From Bacillota bacterium (GTDB lineage: Bacteria > Bacillota > Sulfobacillia > Sulfobacillales > JAIMBI01): 34,546 bases of DNA. The position numbers were made by a program, and so were the translations under genes. The stretch covers positions 1 to 34,546 of the forward strand of contig JAJYPH010000016.1 in NCBI GenBank assembly GCA_021795575.1, in the 5' to 3' direction. Of the stretch, positions 15,226 to 23,275 are shown one piece after another. The number at the start of each line of letters is the position of its first letter. Within the stretch, counting starts at the first letter, position 1. Under the pieces are notes generated by a model that saw nothing but the letters and a program-made list of their open reading frames with translations, had not been told where the DNA came from and did no database searches.

Positions 15226-16582
15226 GACGGACGGTCATCAGGAGGCCATCGCGGCCGCCCGGCCCCCCGCGCGGCCGGAGTGTGATGAGCGGGTCGGCGC
15301 CGACGGGTGTCGGGTCGGAGCGCAGAAGCTCCCAGCGCGACAGCACGGTGGCCAGCACCAGCGAAATCTCCAGCAGCGCAAACGGGCGCCCAATGCAAAG
15401 CCGCGGGCCCGCGCCAAAGGGCAGGTAAGCCAGCGACGGTCGCTCGGGCGGCGCGTCGTCCAGCCAGCGCTCGGGCCAAAACGTTTCGGGGTTGGGGAAC
15501 CAGCGCCCGTCGTGCTGCACCACAAACGGCGAGATGAGCACCTGCAGGCCGGCCGGATACGAATCGTCCCCCAGGTGAAAAGGCGCGATGGACTCGCGGA
15601 CCATCAGCCAGACGGGGGGGTACAGCCGGAGCACTTCGCTCACCACGGCGGCGAGATAGGGAAGCTGCCCCACCCGCTCGCTGGAGAGCGGCTCACCCCC
15701 CAACACGTTGTCCAGTTCCTGCCTGAGTCGCCGCGCCACGTCCGGGTGGCGGTCCAGCAAGTAAAACGTCCAGCTCAGAGCATTGGCTGACGTTTCATGC
15801 CCCGCCAGCAACAGCGTCATGGACTCGTCGCGCAGCTGCTGATCCGTCATGGGGTGGCCCGCGTCGTCCCGCGCCGCCATCAAGAGCGCCAGCAGATCGT
15901 CGGGGGGCACCGCCCCCTCCGGGGCCGCGCGGCGCCGCCGGTCGATGATGTCGAACACCACCTGGTCCAGGTGGCCCGCCGCCTCTTCAAAGCGGCGGCG
16001 CCCGGGCGAGGGCATCCAGGGCGGCGGAGGCCAGATGGCTTTGATGATGCGGTTGCCGTAGCGCATGGCGGCGGCCAGGTTCGTGCGCACCACGTCGGCC
16101 TGATCGCCCACTTCCATGCCAAACAGACATGTGCCGGCCACCGAGAGGCCCAGCCGGGTCATGTCGCGGGCCACATCGTGTTCCTGCCCGTCGGCCCACT
16201 CGGACAGCTGGCGCTCCGTCACCGCGAGAATCGCTTCCCCGTACTGGGCCACGCGTTGACGGTGAAAGGCGGGTTGCGCGAGCCGCCGCTGGCGGCGCCA
16301 AAAGTCGTCTTCGCTGGTCAAAAGCCCGTCCCCCAGCACGCGGTGCATGAGGCGCAGCGCACGGCCCTTGTGAAAGCGTCGGTTTTGGTTCACCAGCACC
16401 TCGGCCACATCGTCGGGGTGGGACACCAGCAGCATGCGGCGCGTCCCAATGTTCAACAGCGCCCGGTCGGACCTCACGGCAAAGCGAAAGAACGTGTCGA
16501 TGGGCTCGTTGGCCAAATCCCGATACACGCCCATCCACGCGAGCGGTCCGGTCGGGAGGGGGCGCGGGGTGGGTTCGCGCAT
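15218..16582 (-). CDS. Cytochrome P450 monooxygenase
   Basis: Soluble bacterial P450, 454 residues from the ATG complement at 16580-16582. The heme loop is FGAGPRLCIG with Cys396 as thiolate ligand. The ExxR pair is Glu316/Arg319 in SEVLRL, the I-helix oxygen-activation motif is AGHETS (260-265), and the C-helix FWRRQRR is at 94-100. No N-terminal membrane anchor and no fused reductase are present; ferredoxin partners are not in the window. A GTG ten codons upstream (16612) is an alternative start. A GAGGAGGT motif lies just after that GTG but about 15 nt before the ATG, so the start is uncertain. The substrate is unknown. General resemblance is to P450s acting on fatty acids or terpenoids. 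It stands apart from glycan genes in function, and its role here is not evident. Confidence 0.93.
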   Translation of the reverse strand: MREPTPRPLPTGPLAWMGVYRDLANEPIDTFFRFAVRSDRALLNIGTRRMLLVSHPDDVAEVLVNQNRRFHKGRALRLMHRVLGDGLLTSEDDFWRRQRRLAQPAFHRQRVAQYGEAILAVTERQLSEWADGQEHDVARDMTRLGLSVAGTCLFGMEVGDQADVVRTNLAAAMRYGNRIIKAIWPPPPWMPSPGRRRFEEAAGHLDQVVFDIIDRRRRAAPEGAVPPDDLLALLMAARDDAGHPMTDQQLRDESMTLLLAGHETSANALSWTFYLLDRHPDVARRLRQELDNVLGGEPLSSERVGQLPYLAAVVSEVLRLYPPVWLMVRESIAPFHLGDDSYPAGLQVLISPFVVQHDGRWFPNPETFWPERWLDDAPPERPSLAYLPFGAGPRLCIGRPFALLEISLVLATVLSRWELLRSDPTPVGADPLITLRPRGGPGGRDGLLMTVRRR

Positions 16583-16985
16583 GACCGCCGTCGGGCCCAC
16601 CTCCTCGTGCACATCTCGCGCGCCATGGGTCAGTATAGCGCGTCTGGATCTGCCCTCGCGGGGGCCGGGCGACGGCGGGAGGCGTGTGGCGGCCGGGGAG
16701 GAGGGTCAGGCTCTGGCCGCCCGCGGGCCGGGGACGCATGACGAAGGCGCCCTATGGGGCATCGTGAGGCCGGGACGCCTGGGCACAGTGCCGAGTGGGA
16801 CCCGTTGGCAGCAAGTGCCACAACAGCCCACCACCGCACGACGAGGCCAGTCGTCCACGGCCGCCATAGTCCACGCGGACACGCACGGACACCGGGGACC
16901 ACCCCCACCCCGCTCGCGCGGGCACCGCGCGTTTCTGGGCGTCCTCGTCCCCCCGGCATGCGTGGGGACCGGCGGTCCTCTCTTT
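16583..16985. other. Intergenic region upstream of the P450 gene
   Basis: 403 nt without a supportable gene. On the - strand a TATACT -10-like hexamer lies at 16632-16637, suitably placed for the P450 gene but with no clear -35. Small inverted repeats occur (GGCAC-a-GTGCC near 16790; TGGCA-n5-TGCCA near 16806), and GGACC-GCC-GGTCC lies just after the methyltransferase stop. None has a T tract or a known pattern. Confidence 0.4.
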
Positions 16986-17630
16986 TCAGGGTGTGGCCCA
17001 CACCAGGGTGATGAGGCCGGCGTAGTACCATTCGACCCGCTGAGCCTGGAATCCTGCGGCGTGAATCAGCGCCAGCGGCCGGCGCGCGGCATGGCAGCCC
17101 ACCAGCGCGTGCTGGACGGGGTCCATGGCGTACAGCAGGAGGTTCAGCGGCGGCACCACGGAGAGCCCATGCTCCATGGCCAAGAGACGGCCGCCCGGCT
17201 TCAGCCAGGTGCGCAGCTGTTGGAGGGTCTCGACCGGGTGCGGCCAGGTGCAGAGCCCCAAGGTGGAGACGATGGTGTCGAACTGGCCGACGCCAAATTG
17301 GCAGTGCGCGATGTCGTCGTGCACCAGCGTGGCGGAGACGCCGGCCTGGCGGGCCGCATGGTCGGCCGCCACCAGCATGGCGGACGAGAGGTCCACGGCC
17401 GTCACCGTGACGCCCGGGGGGTAGAAGGTGAAGTTGGCGCCAGCCCCCACGGCCACTTCCAACACGCTGCCCTGGGCGTGCTGCAGGAGGCGGCGCCGCC
17501 ATGTCGCCTCAACCCCGCGCCCGCGGTCGGTCCGCCGGCGACGCCGCGCATACGCGGGCGCCTGCCGGTCGAACACCCGGCTGAGACGGGACTGGGGGCC
17601 GCTGGGGGACGACCGAGACTTGGGGTCCAC
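16986..17630 (-). CDS. Class I SAM-dependent methyltransferase
   Basis: Small methyltransferase of the UbiE/Methyltransf_11 kind, 214 residues. The start is a GTG (complement 17628-17630) with AGGGAGG 8 nt upstream on the - strand; longer versions lack a ribosome binding site. Motif I is VLEVAVGAGANFTFY (Gly-rich SAM-binding loop). The acidic residue after beta-2 is in TAVDLSSAM, motif II lies near DTIVSTLGLCTW, and motif III is LKPGGRLLAMEHG. The VAVGAG form of the loop, where many relatives have LDxGxG, and the TLGLCTWPHP segment recall phospholipid N-methyltransferase or UbiE-like enzymes, but the substrate is not determined. It lies upstream of the P450 gene on the same strand with a 403-nt gap, so co-transcription is uncertain, and it diverges from a glycosyltransferase gene. 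Confidence 0.88.
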   Translation of the reverse strand: MDPKSRSSPSGPQSRLSRVFDRQAPAYARRRRRTDRGRGVEATWRRRLLQHAQGSVLEVAVGAGANFTFYPPGVTVTAVDLSSAMLVAADHAARQAGVSATLVHDDIAHCQFGVGQFDTIVSTLGLCTWPHPVETLQQLRTWLKPGGRLLAMEHGLSVVPPLNLLLYAMDPVQHALVGCHAARRPLALIHAAGFQAQRVEWYYAGLITLVWATP

Positions 17631-17725
17631 GCGCTGCTCCTCCCTACTCGGAACGATGGCCAACCGGAGGCAGGACCAGCACGAGCATACCAGGCGGCCA
17701 CCCCGGGCGTTCGTCGCGGGCGTGC

Positions 17726-17731
17726 TAAAAT
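17726..17731 (+). promoter_or_regulatory. Possible -10 box for the glycosyltransferase pair
   Basis: TAAAAT (five of six) lies 64 nt before the GTG at 17795, in the divergent gap with the methyltransferase. On the other strand TATGCT (17684-17689) could serve the methyltransferase. No good -35 is seen for either. Confidence 0.2.
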
Positions 17732-17794
17732 AGTTGCGAATGGCAAGTGGAGCGCCGGTTCCGCCGGAACGGGCCGGCGGCGGGAGGGCTGACT

Positions 17795-19030
17795 GTGGCC
17801 GACGGGCAACGCCCGACAATGCTGTTGCTCACGCAATACTATCCCCCTGAGCCCGGTGCGGCGTCGATTCGCCTGCAGGCGATGGCCCAGCAGCTGGTGG
17901 CTCGTGGGTGGACGGTAAAAGTGGTGACGGCTTTTCCCCACCACTTGGGGCATCACAACCCGCGGTATGCCCGACGTTTGTTTGCCCGCGAGGGCGATGG
18001 TCCGGTGTCGGTGCTGCGCACCTGGATTTGGGCCGTGCGCATGGGCCGCATTCGCCGGCGCCTCTTGAACTACTTCTCGTTCGTCATCACGGGTTTTCTG
18101 GGGCTGTGGCGCCAGGGGCGGGCGGACTTTATCCTGGTGGAGTCGCCCCCGCTGTTTTTGGGCATCACCGCCTATGTGTACTCACGCCTGCGGCGCATTC
18201 CGTATATTTTGTCGGTCTCGGACCTGTGGCCCGAGTCGGCCGTCGCGCTGGGCTTGGTCACCAATCCCACGGTGATCGGCGCCACCCGGCGGCTGGAGAT
18301 GTTCCTGTACCACCACGCGTATCGCGTCTCCGCGGTCACCGAAGGAATCCGGGACACTATTCAGGACACGGCCGCTCTGCCGCCGGAGCGCCTGCTGTTT
18401 GCGCCGAATGGGGTGGACGTGGCCGGCTTTACGGGGACTGAGCCCGACCCCGCCCTCGTGAGCGCGCTTCAGCTCACGGGCCAGCGCGTGTTTCTCTACC
18501 CCGGCACGCTGGGCTACGCGCAGGGTTTGGGCATTATTCTTGACGCGGCGGACCATTTGCGGGACCGCACCGATATCACGTTCCTGCTGGTGGGCGACGG
18601 ACCCGTGCGCGCGGCGCTGGTGGAAGAAGCGGCGCGCCGCGGGTTGGACCGGGTGCGCTTTGTGGATCTCCAGCCCCAGGACCGCATGCCGGCGTACTAC
18701 GCCTTGGCCCGCGCGGTGGTGGTGCCGCTGAAGAACCACCGGCTGTTCCGCGGCGCCCGCCCCTCCAAGGCGTTCCCCGCGTGGGCGGCGGCCCGCCCAG
18801 TGATTTTCTGCGGGGAGGGCGAGATGGCCCGGGTGGTGGCCGCGTCGGGTGCCGGCGTGACGGTGCCGCCGGAAGACGGCGCGGCGCTGGCGGCGGCGGT
18901 GGCGCGCTACGCGGACGTGCCCGACGACGCGTGGGAGCGGCTCGGCCAGTCGGGGCGGCGCTTTGTGGAGCAGTACTACACGTGGGAGCGCATCATGCAG
19001 CGGTGGACCGAGGGGCTGGCGCCCTCGTGA
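17795..19030 (+). CDS. Glycosyltransferase family 4, WbuB-like
   Basis: GT-B glycosyltransferase, 411 residues, predicted to add a sugar to a lipid-linked glycan at the inner membrane face. The N-terminus MLLLTQYYPPEPGAASIR and the Phe-Pro-His-His text near residue 49 are typical of the WbuB-like GT4 group. The C-terminal donor domain has FAPNGVDV, GTLGYAQGLGIILDAA, LLVGDGP and the later RGARPSKAFPAWAAARPVI, where nucleotide-sugar ribose and phosphate are bound in relatives. The GTG at 17795 has GGGAGGG 6 nt upstream; an earlier in-frame GTG at 17747 lacks one. A hydrophobic stretch near residues 93-107 may be a membrane contact. Its end overlaps the next glycosyltransferase start (GTGA). Confidence 0.9.
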   Translation: MADGQRPTMLLLTQYYPPEPGAASIRLQAMAQQLVARGWTVKVVTAFPHHLGHHNPRYARRLFAREGDGPVSVLRTWIWAVRMGRIRRRLLNYFSFVITGFLGLWRQGRADFILVESPPLFLGITAYVYSRLRRIPYILSVSDLWPESAVALGLVTNPTVIGATRRLEMFLYHHAYRVSAVTEGIRDTIQDTAALPPERLLFAPNGVDVAGFTGTEPDPALVSALQLTGQRVFLYPGTLGYAQGLGIILDAADHLRDRTDITFLLVGDGPVRAALVEEAARRGLDRVRFVDLQPQDRMPAYYALARAVVVPLKNHRLFRGARPSKAFPAWAAARPVIFCGEGEMARVVAASGAGVTVPPEDGAALAAAVARYADVPDDAWERLGQSGRRFVEQYYTWERIMQRWTEGLAPS

Positions 19031-20064
19031 GGCGCCCGCGCATCCTGCTTCTGGGCCACTATCCGCTGGAGCCTCGGGACCGGGCGCCGGTGGTGCGCAC
19101 GTGGGCGATGGCGGACGCGCTGGCACGCCGCGCGTCGGTGACGGCGCTGTCGGGGACCCGGGGGGATCGGGCGGAGTGGATCCGGGCCTTTCTGGCCGCA
19201 GGACGCCTCGGACAGGTGGACGGGGTGTACCTCGAGGCCGGCACGTCCACCATGACCCTGGCGGACCACACCCTGCTGCGGGCGATTCGCCGCCGCGGGC
19301 TGCCCCTGGGCATCTACATCCGCGATGCGTACCAGCGCTTCCCGGATCTTTACCCTCCGGCGAACCCGAAGGAATGGGCGATGGCGCGCGCCTATGCGCT
19401 CACTACGTGGCGCTACCGGGGGCTCGCCACCGTGCTGTTTTTCCCCACGGATGGGCTGGCGGATCTGTTTCCCCACCCGGAGCGCCAGCTGCTGCCGCCC
19501 GCCGGCACCGTGGCGAGGCCGCCCGCAGGCGTCGTGCGCCATCCCCATCGGGTCGTGTATGTCGGGGCCAACGGACCCTACGACGGCGTGGACACGGCGG
19601 CGGCGGCCATGACGCTGGTGTCCCGGCGGCATCCCGATGCCGAATTGGTGCTGGTCACGCGGCCCAGCGAGGCGCCGCGGGAGCGGTCCCCGGTATGCCG
19701 CCTGGTGACGGCAGCGGGGGAGGCGCTGGACCCCTGGCTTTGGAGCAGCGCGCTGGCGTTGGTGCCGCGCCGGGATACCGCCTATACCCGGCTCGCCCTG
19801 CCTATCAAGCTGTTTGACTATCTGTCGCATGGGTTGCCCGTCATCGCCACCGGGCCGTCCGAAACGTCCAAGCTGGTGGTGGCGGCTGGCGTCGGGATCC
19901 CGGTGCCGCCGGATGCGGGGCGCTTGGCGGAGGCGATTCTGTCGCTCTGGGCGCGTCCCGAGCGCCTGGCGGCCATGAGCGCGGCCGCCCTGCACCTCGT
20001 GGCCCAGCAGCACAATTGGGACGCGCGCGCCCAGCAGGTCCTGTCCGCGCTAGGTTTCGTCTGA
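19027..20064 (+). CDS. Glycosyltransferase, GT4-like
   Basis: 345-residue GT-B-type glycosyltransferase. It starts at a GTG overlapping the previous stop by 4 nt, so the two are translated as a pair. The N-terminal domain opens with RILLLGHYPLEPRDRAPVV. The C-terminal domain has VVYVGANGPYDGVDTAAAAM and AELVLVT, followed by LALPIKLFDYLSHGLPVIATGPSE, the block that binds the donor nucleotide in GT4 enzymes. It is short for GT4 and diverged, so donor and acceptor are unknown. Its 3' end overlaps by 15 nt the 3' end of the - strand glycosyltransferase gene, leaving no room for a separate terminator. Confidence 0.82.
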   Translation: MRRPRILLLGHYPLEPRDRAPVVRTWAMADALARRASVTALSGTRGDRAEWIRAFLAAGRLGQVDGVYLEAGTSTMTLADHTLLRAIRRRGLPLGIYIRDAYQRFPDLYPPANPKEWAMARAYALTTWRYRGLATVLFFPTDGLADLFPHPERQLLPPAGTVARPPAGVVRHPHRVVYVGANGPYDGVDTAAAAMTLVSRRHPDAELVLVTRPSEAPRERSPVCRLVTAAGEALDPWLWSSALALVPRRDTAYTRLALPIKLFDYLSHGLPVIATGPSETSKLVVAAGVGIPVPPDAGRLAEAILSLWARPERLAAMSAAALHLVAQQHNWDARAQQVLSALGFV

Positions 20065-21135
20065 GGCGTAGGCGAGCCCCCGGGCCCAGTGGCCCGCGAC
20101 CTGGTCCACCGTATGCTGGGCCGCCACGATCCCCGCCGCCCGGTGATACCCGGACCAGGCCGTGGCGTCCGTCAGGAGGGGAGCAAGCGTGGCGGTGAGC
20201 GACAGCAGGCTTCCGAGTCCCACCAAGCGTCCCAGGCTCCCCTGCGCCAGCAGCTCGGCGGCCGCTTCCGGCGCCGCCACGGCGGTGAGCGGCAGCCCGG
20301 CCGCCGCCCCCAGGACCAAGTCCACCCCGGTGCCGTCGAGCCACTGCGGTGCGTGCAACACGCCGCCCCGCGCCACCTCGCGAAACGTGGCGCCGGAGGG
20401 AGGCAGGATGGTGACCGGCACCCGGAGGGCCTCCGCCACGCGCGTGACTTCTTGGCTTCGCGGGCCGCCGCCCACCATGACCAGCGAGGCCGGGATGCCC
20501 TCCTGCCCGAGCGCCGCCAGTCCCTGGACCAGCACCTCGATGCCCTTTAAGCCCGTGGCCTCGCCCCACGTCACGACGCGCGGGAGCGGCTCGGCCGCCC
20601 CGGTCGGCGTAGCCCAGGCGGGCAGGGGCCACGGCAGCGTGATCAGGCGCCGCTGAGGGACCCCGAATTGGGCCTGCAGGTCGTCGGCGGTGCCGGTCAC
20701 GAGCGTGAAGATGGCGTGAAAGTGCGGGTAGAGCACCTCGGCCTGCCGGCGCGGCCGGCGGCTCACATGCTCTCCGCGCCCTGCCAGGTACGATCCGAGC
20801 GGCCACCGGGCCAGGAGCCAGCGGCGCGGTGTGCGGCGGGTGGTGCCCAGCACCTCCAGTACGCGAAATTCCGTGTCCAGGTCTTGTTCCACCATGACCG
20901 CGTCAAAGGCCGAGAGCGTGCGCCGCAGGGCGCCCAGGAGCGCGAGGCGGCCGGGCGGGCGGGCGGTGGGAGAAAGGGGCGGGCGCTGCTCGTCAAACGC
21001 GGTCGGGGTGTAGAGCCGCCCGCCGGTCAGGGGCCAGTGCACCAGGCGGTGCCCCTGGCTGCGCCACACCGCCGCGATGGCGTCGGCCACCACCCCCGTG
21101 TCGCCACCGGCGTCCGTCCCGCTCAGCCACAGCAT
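20050..21135 (-). CDS. Glycosyltransferase, GT4-like, last gene of a pentose-type operon
   Basis: 361-residue GT-B-type glycosyltransferase. The N-terminal domain starts MLWLSGTDAGGDTGVVADAI. The donor domain shows VVTWGEATGLKGIEVLVQGL, SLVMVGGGPRSQEV and a diverged C-terminal block around HAPQWLDGTGVDLVLGAAAGLP. The ATG lies 2 nt after the upstream epimerase stop; a GTG two codons earlier (21139-21141) overlaps that stop as GTGA and is equally possible. It is the third gene of a tightly packed - strand operon with a UDP-xylose-synthase-like and a 4-epimerase-like enzyme, so the sugar it transfers may be the product of those two. Donor specificity is inferred from context only. Confidence 0.82.
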   Translation of the reverse strand: MLWLSGTDAGGDTGVVADAIAAVWRSQGHRLVHWPLTGGRLYTPTAFDEQRPPLSPTARPPGRLALLGALRRTLSAFDAVMVEQDLDTEFRVLEVLGTTRRTPRRWLLARWPLGSYLAGRGEHVSRRPRRQAEVLYPHFHAIFTLVTGTADDLQAQFGVPQRRLITLPWPLPAWATPTGAAEPLPRVVTWGEATGLKGIEVLVQGLAALGQEGIPASLVMVGGGPRSQEVTRVAEALRVPVTILPPSGATFREVARGGVLHAPQWLDGTGVDLVLGAAAGLPLTAVAAPEAAAELLAQGSLGRLVGLGSLLSLTATLAPLLTDATAWSGYHRAAGIVAAQHTVDQVAGHWARGLAYASDET

Positions 21136-21137
21136 GT

Positions 21138-22070
21138 TCACCGCGCGCCCAGGGCCTCCCACGTCTCCCGGAGTCCCTCCGGCAGGGGCACGGTCGGGCA
21201 AAAGCCCCAGCCTGTGAGGCGGGCGGTGTCAAACACGCTGGCAAAAATGTCGCCGGGACGCGGCGGCGCCGGCTCCCACACCAGCGGGCGCTGGGCAATG
21301 GCCGCCAGCGCCGCCCCCAGCGCATTGACCGTGACGCCGACGCCGCTCCCGACATTGAAGAGCCAGGCGTCGGCGTCCCCGGCGGGCGGCACCGGATCCC
21401 CGAGGCGGTGCAGCAGCGCCGTGGCGACGTCACGCACATGGATGTAGTCGCGCACCTGTTCCCCCGAACCTTCCCGCACCAGCGGGGCTCCGGACGCGAG
21501 CCGCTCGGCGAACCGGGCGACGACGCCCCCTTCTCCGCTGCTGTTCTGTCCGGGGCCATAGATGTTGGCGGGGCGGAAAATCACCAGCGCGAGCCCTCGG
21601 GTTTCGGCAAAGCGGCGGCACCACGCTTCGCCCGCCCATTTCGACCAGCCGTAGAAGGACAAAGGAGCCAGCGGTGCGCCCTCGTGCAAGGGCAGGCGCG
21701 GACCCGGGTCTCCGTAGACCGCGGCGGACGAGACGAAGCGGAACTGGCGCGCCTGCACCGCCTCCGCCAGCTCGAGGGCTCCAGCGGTGCCGGCCACGTT
21801 GTCTTCCGCCATGGCCAACGGCGCCCGCTCTCCGTGGGGCACCGAGGCGTCGGCCGCCAGATGCATCACCACATCGGCCCGTCCCACCCGCGCGGCAATG
21901 CGGCGCGGGTGGCGGACGTCCTCCGCGATGAGATGGACGTCCGGCGGCAGCGGCCGGGCGGGTCCGGGCGCCAGTCGGTCCACCACCACGACCTCGTGCC
22001 CCAGGGCGCGGGCGGCGTGCACCACGTGCGTGCCGACGAAGCCCGCGCCGCCGGTGACGACAAGTTTCAC
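21138..22070 (-). CDS. NAD-dependent sugar epimerase (extended SDR, GalE-like)
   Basis: Extended short-chain dehydrogenase, 310 residues, of the nucleotide-sugar 4-epimerase group. The NAD motif GGAGFVG is at 7-13, the catalytic Ser region VSSAAVYG at 113-120, and the Tyr-x-x-x-Lys pair is Tyr140/Lys144 in FYGWSK. The FRPANIYGPGQ and DYIHVRDVA segments are family-typical. The GTG start overlaps the upstream UXS-like stop by 4 nt (GTGA). Next to a UDP-xylose synthase it may be a UDP-xylose 4-epimerase making UDP-L-arabinose, although UDP-glucose or UDP-GlcNAc 4-epimerisation is equally compatible with the fold. Followed at once by a glycosyltransferase. Confidence 0.88.
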   Translation of the reverse strand: MKLVVTGGAGFVGTHVVHAARALGHEVVVVDRLAPGPARPLPPDVHLIAEDVRHPRRIAARVGRADVVMHLAADASVPHGERAPLAMAEDNVAGTAGALELAEAVQARQFRFVSSAAVYGDPGPRLPLHEGAPLAPLSFYGWSKWAGEAWCRRFAETRGLALVIFRPANIYGPGQNSSGEGGVVARFAERLASGAPLVREGSGEQVRDYIHVRDVATALLHRLGDPVPPAGDADAWLFNVGSGVGVTVNALGAALAAIAQRPLVWEPAPPRPGDIFASVFDTARLTGWGFCPTVPLPEGLRETWEALGAR

Positions 22071-23029
22071 GCCGGCGGCCGGGCCCGAAATTCCGTGATG
22101 GTGCGCAGGAGCCCGTCGCGGAGCGACACCTCGGGCTCCCAGCCCAAGAGACGGCGCGCGCGCGCAATATCCGGCCGGCGGCGGGTGGGATCGTCCGGGG
22201 GGAGCGGCTTGCCCACGGTGGTGAGCGGGACGCCCGCCACCTCCGCCACGATCTGGGCAAACTCAAGAATCGTGTGCTCTTCGGGGTTGCCGATATTGAA
22301 AACCAGCCCCCCCAAGTCCGGTAGCGTGGCCGCGCGATAAATGCCGTCCACCTCGTCCGAGACGTAGCAGAAACTGCGCGTCTGATGCCCATCCCCGTAA
22401 ACCGTGAGCGGCTCGCCCGCCAGCGCCTGCGAGATAAAATTTGGGACGACGCGCCCATCCTCGGTCTGCATGCGGGGGCCGTAGCAGTTAAAGAAGCGAA
22501 GGATGCGCACATCCAGCTGGTGGCGCCGATGCCACTCCATGGTGAGGGCTTCGGCGAAGCGCTTGCCCTCGTCGTAGCAGGCGCGCTCCCCGATGGGGTT
22601 GACGCGTCCCCAGTAGGTTTCCGGCTGGGGAGACATCTCGGGGTCGCCATAAACCTCGGACGTGGACGCCAGCACAAAGCGGGCGTGCAGTGCCTGGGCC
22701 AGGGTGAGCCCTCCGAGGGTGCCGAGTGCGTTGGCGGTCAGCGTTTCCAGCGAGAGCCGGCGATAGTGCACCGGGCTGGCGGGCGACGCCATCTGATACA
22801 CCGTGGCGGCGTCGGCCAGCCCGAGGCTTTCGGCGGTGAACGGCTCGCTCACGTCCTGCTGGATAATGCGCACCCGGTCCGGGTGCGCCAGATGGTCCGC
22901 GAGGTTCGCGCGGGACCCGGTGCAGAAGTTGTCCAGCACGACCACGTTTTGGCCTTCGGCCACCAGCCGGTCCACCAGATGGCTGGCGATGAATCCGGCG
23001 CCTCCCAAGATCACCGCGGTATCCGGCAT
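22067..23029 (-). CDS. UDP-glucuronate decarboxylase (UDP-xylose synthase)-like SDR
   Basis: Extended SDR of 320 residues. Text diagnostic of UXS enzymes is present: ASPASPVHYRR (81-91), ASTSEVYGDPE (121-131), NPIGERACYDEGKR with Tyr152 and Lys156, and FNCYGPRM followed by DGRVVPNFI. UXS oxidises UDP-glucuronate at C4, decarboxylates it and reduces it to UDP-xylose. The Rossmann motif is GGAGFIAS, with Ala where the third Gly is usual. The ATG at 23027-23029 is preceded by AGGGGGG and, 33 nt farther up, a TATAAT. It is the first gene of a three-gene operon. A UDP-glucose dehydrogenase for the substrate is not in the window unless the WbpA-like enzyme has wider specificity. dTDP-glucose 4,6-dehydratase is the main alternative but fits the motifs less well. 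Confidence 0.9.
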   Translation of the reverse strand: MPDTAVILGGAGFIASHLVDRLVAEGQNVVVLDNFCTGSRANLADHLAHPDRVRIIQQDVSEPFTAESLGLADAATVYQMASPASPVHYRRLSLETLTANALGTLGGLTLAQALHARFVLASTSEVYGDPEMSPQPETYWGRVNPIGERACYDEGKRFAEALTMEWHRRHQLDVRILRFFNCYGPRMQTEDGRVVPNFISQALAGEPLTVYGDGHQTRSFCYVSDEVDGIYRAATLPDLGGLVFNIGNPEEHTILEFAQIVAEVAGVPLTTVGKPLPPDDPTRRRPDIARARRLLGWEPEVSLRDGLLRTITEFRARPPA

Positions 23030-23061
23030 GCGGGGCCCCCCTGTCGCCTGTGTCGCCCCGC

Positions 23062-23067
23062 ATTATA
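23062..23067 (-). promoter_or_regulatory. Consensus -10 box for the UXS operon
   Basis: TATAAT on the - strand, 33 nt before the ATG of the UXS-like gene, in the gap that diverges from the surface-protein gene. The -35 window (gccgtg at 17 nt) is poor, as for the TATAAT in front of the main cluster. Confidence 0.45.
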
Positions 23068-23275
23068 GCAGGTTGGGCCATCAGCACGGCCCGGGCCCGC
23101 GTCGCCGCCCAACGCGCGTGGCCGGGGCGAAGCAGCAGGAATTTCGACGAGCGGGGCGAAACCCGGATCGTTGAGATGGATTCCCATCCAACCAATGCAT
23201 CCGGAACCCACCCCCTTGTCAGGGTGCGGTGTGTCTCGGCATGGCACAAAATGTCACGAAGGAGGTCGGATTTCC

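Noticed and set aside
23171-23244. Promoter for the surface protein using TTGAGA (23171) or TTGTCA (23216)
   Set aside because: Good -35 hexamers, but no acceptable -10 at 16-18 nt (aatgca, gcatgg), so not listed as a feature.
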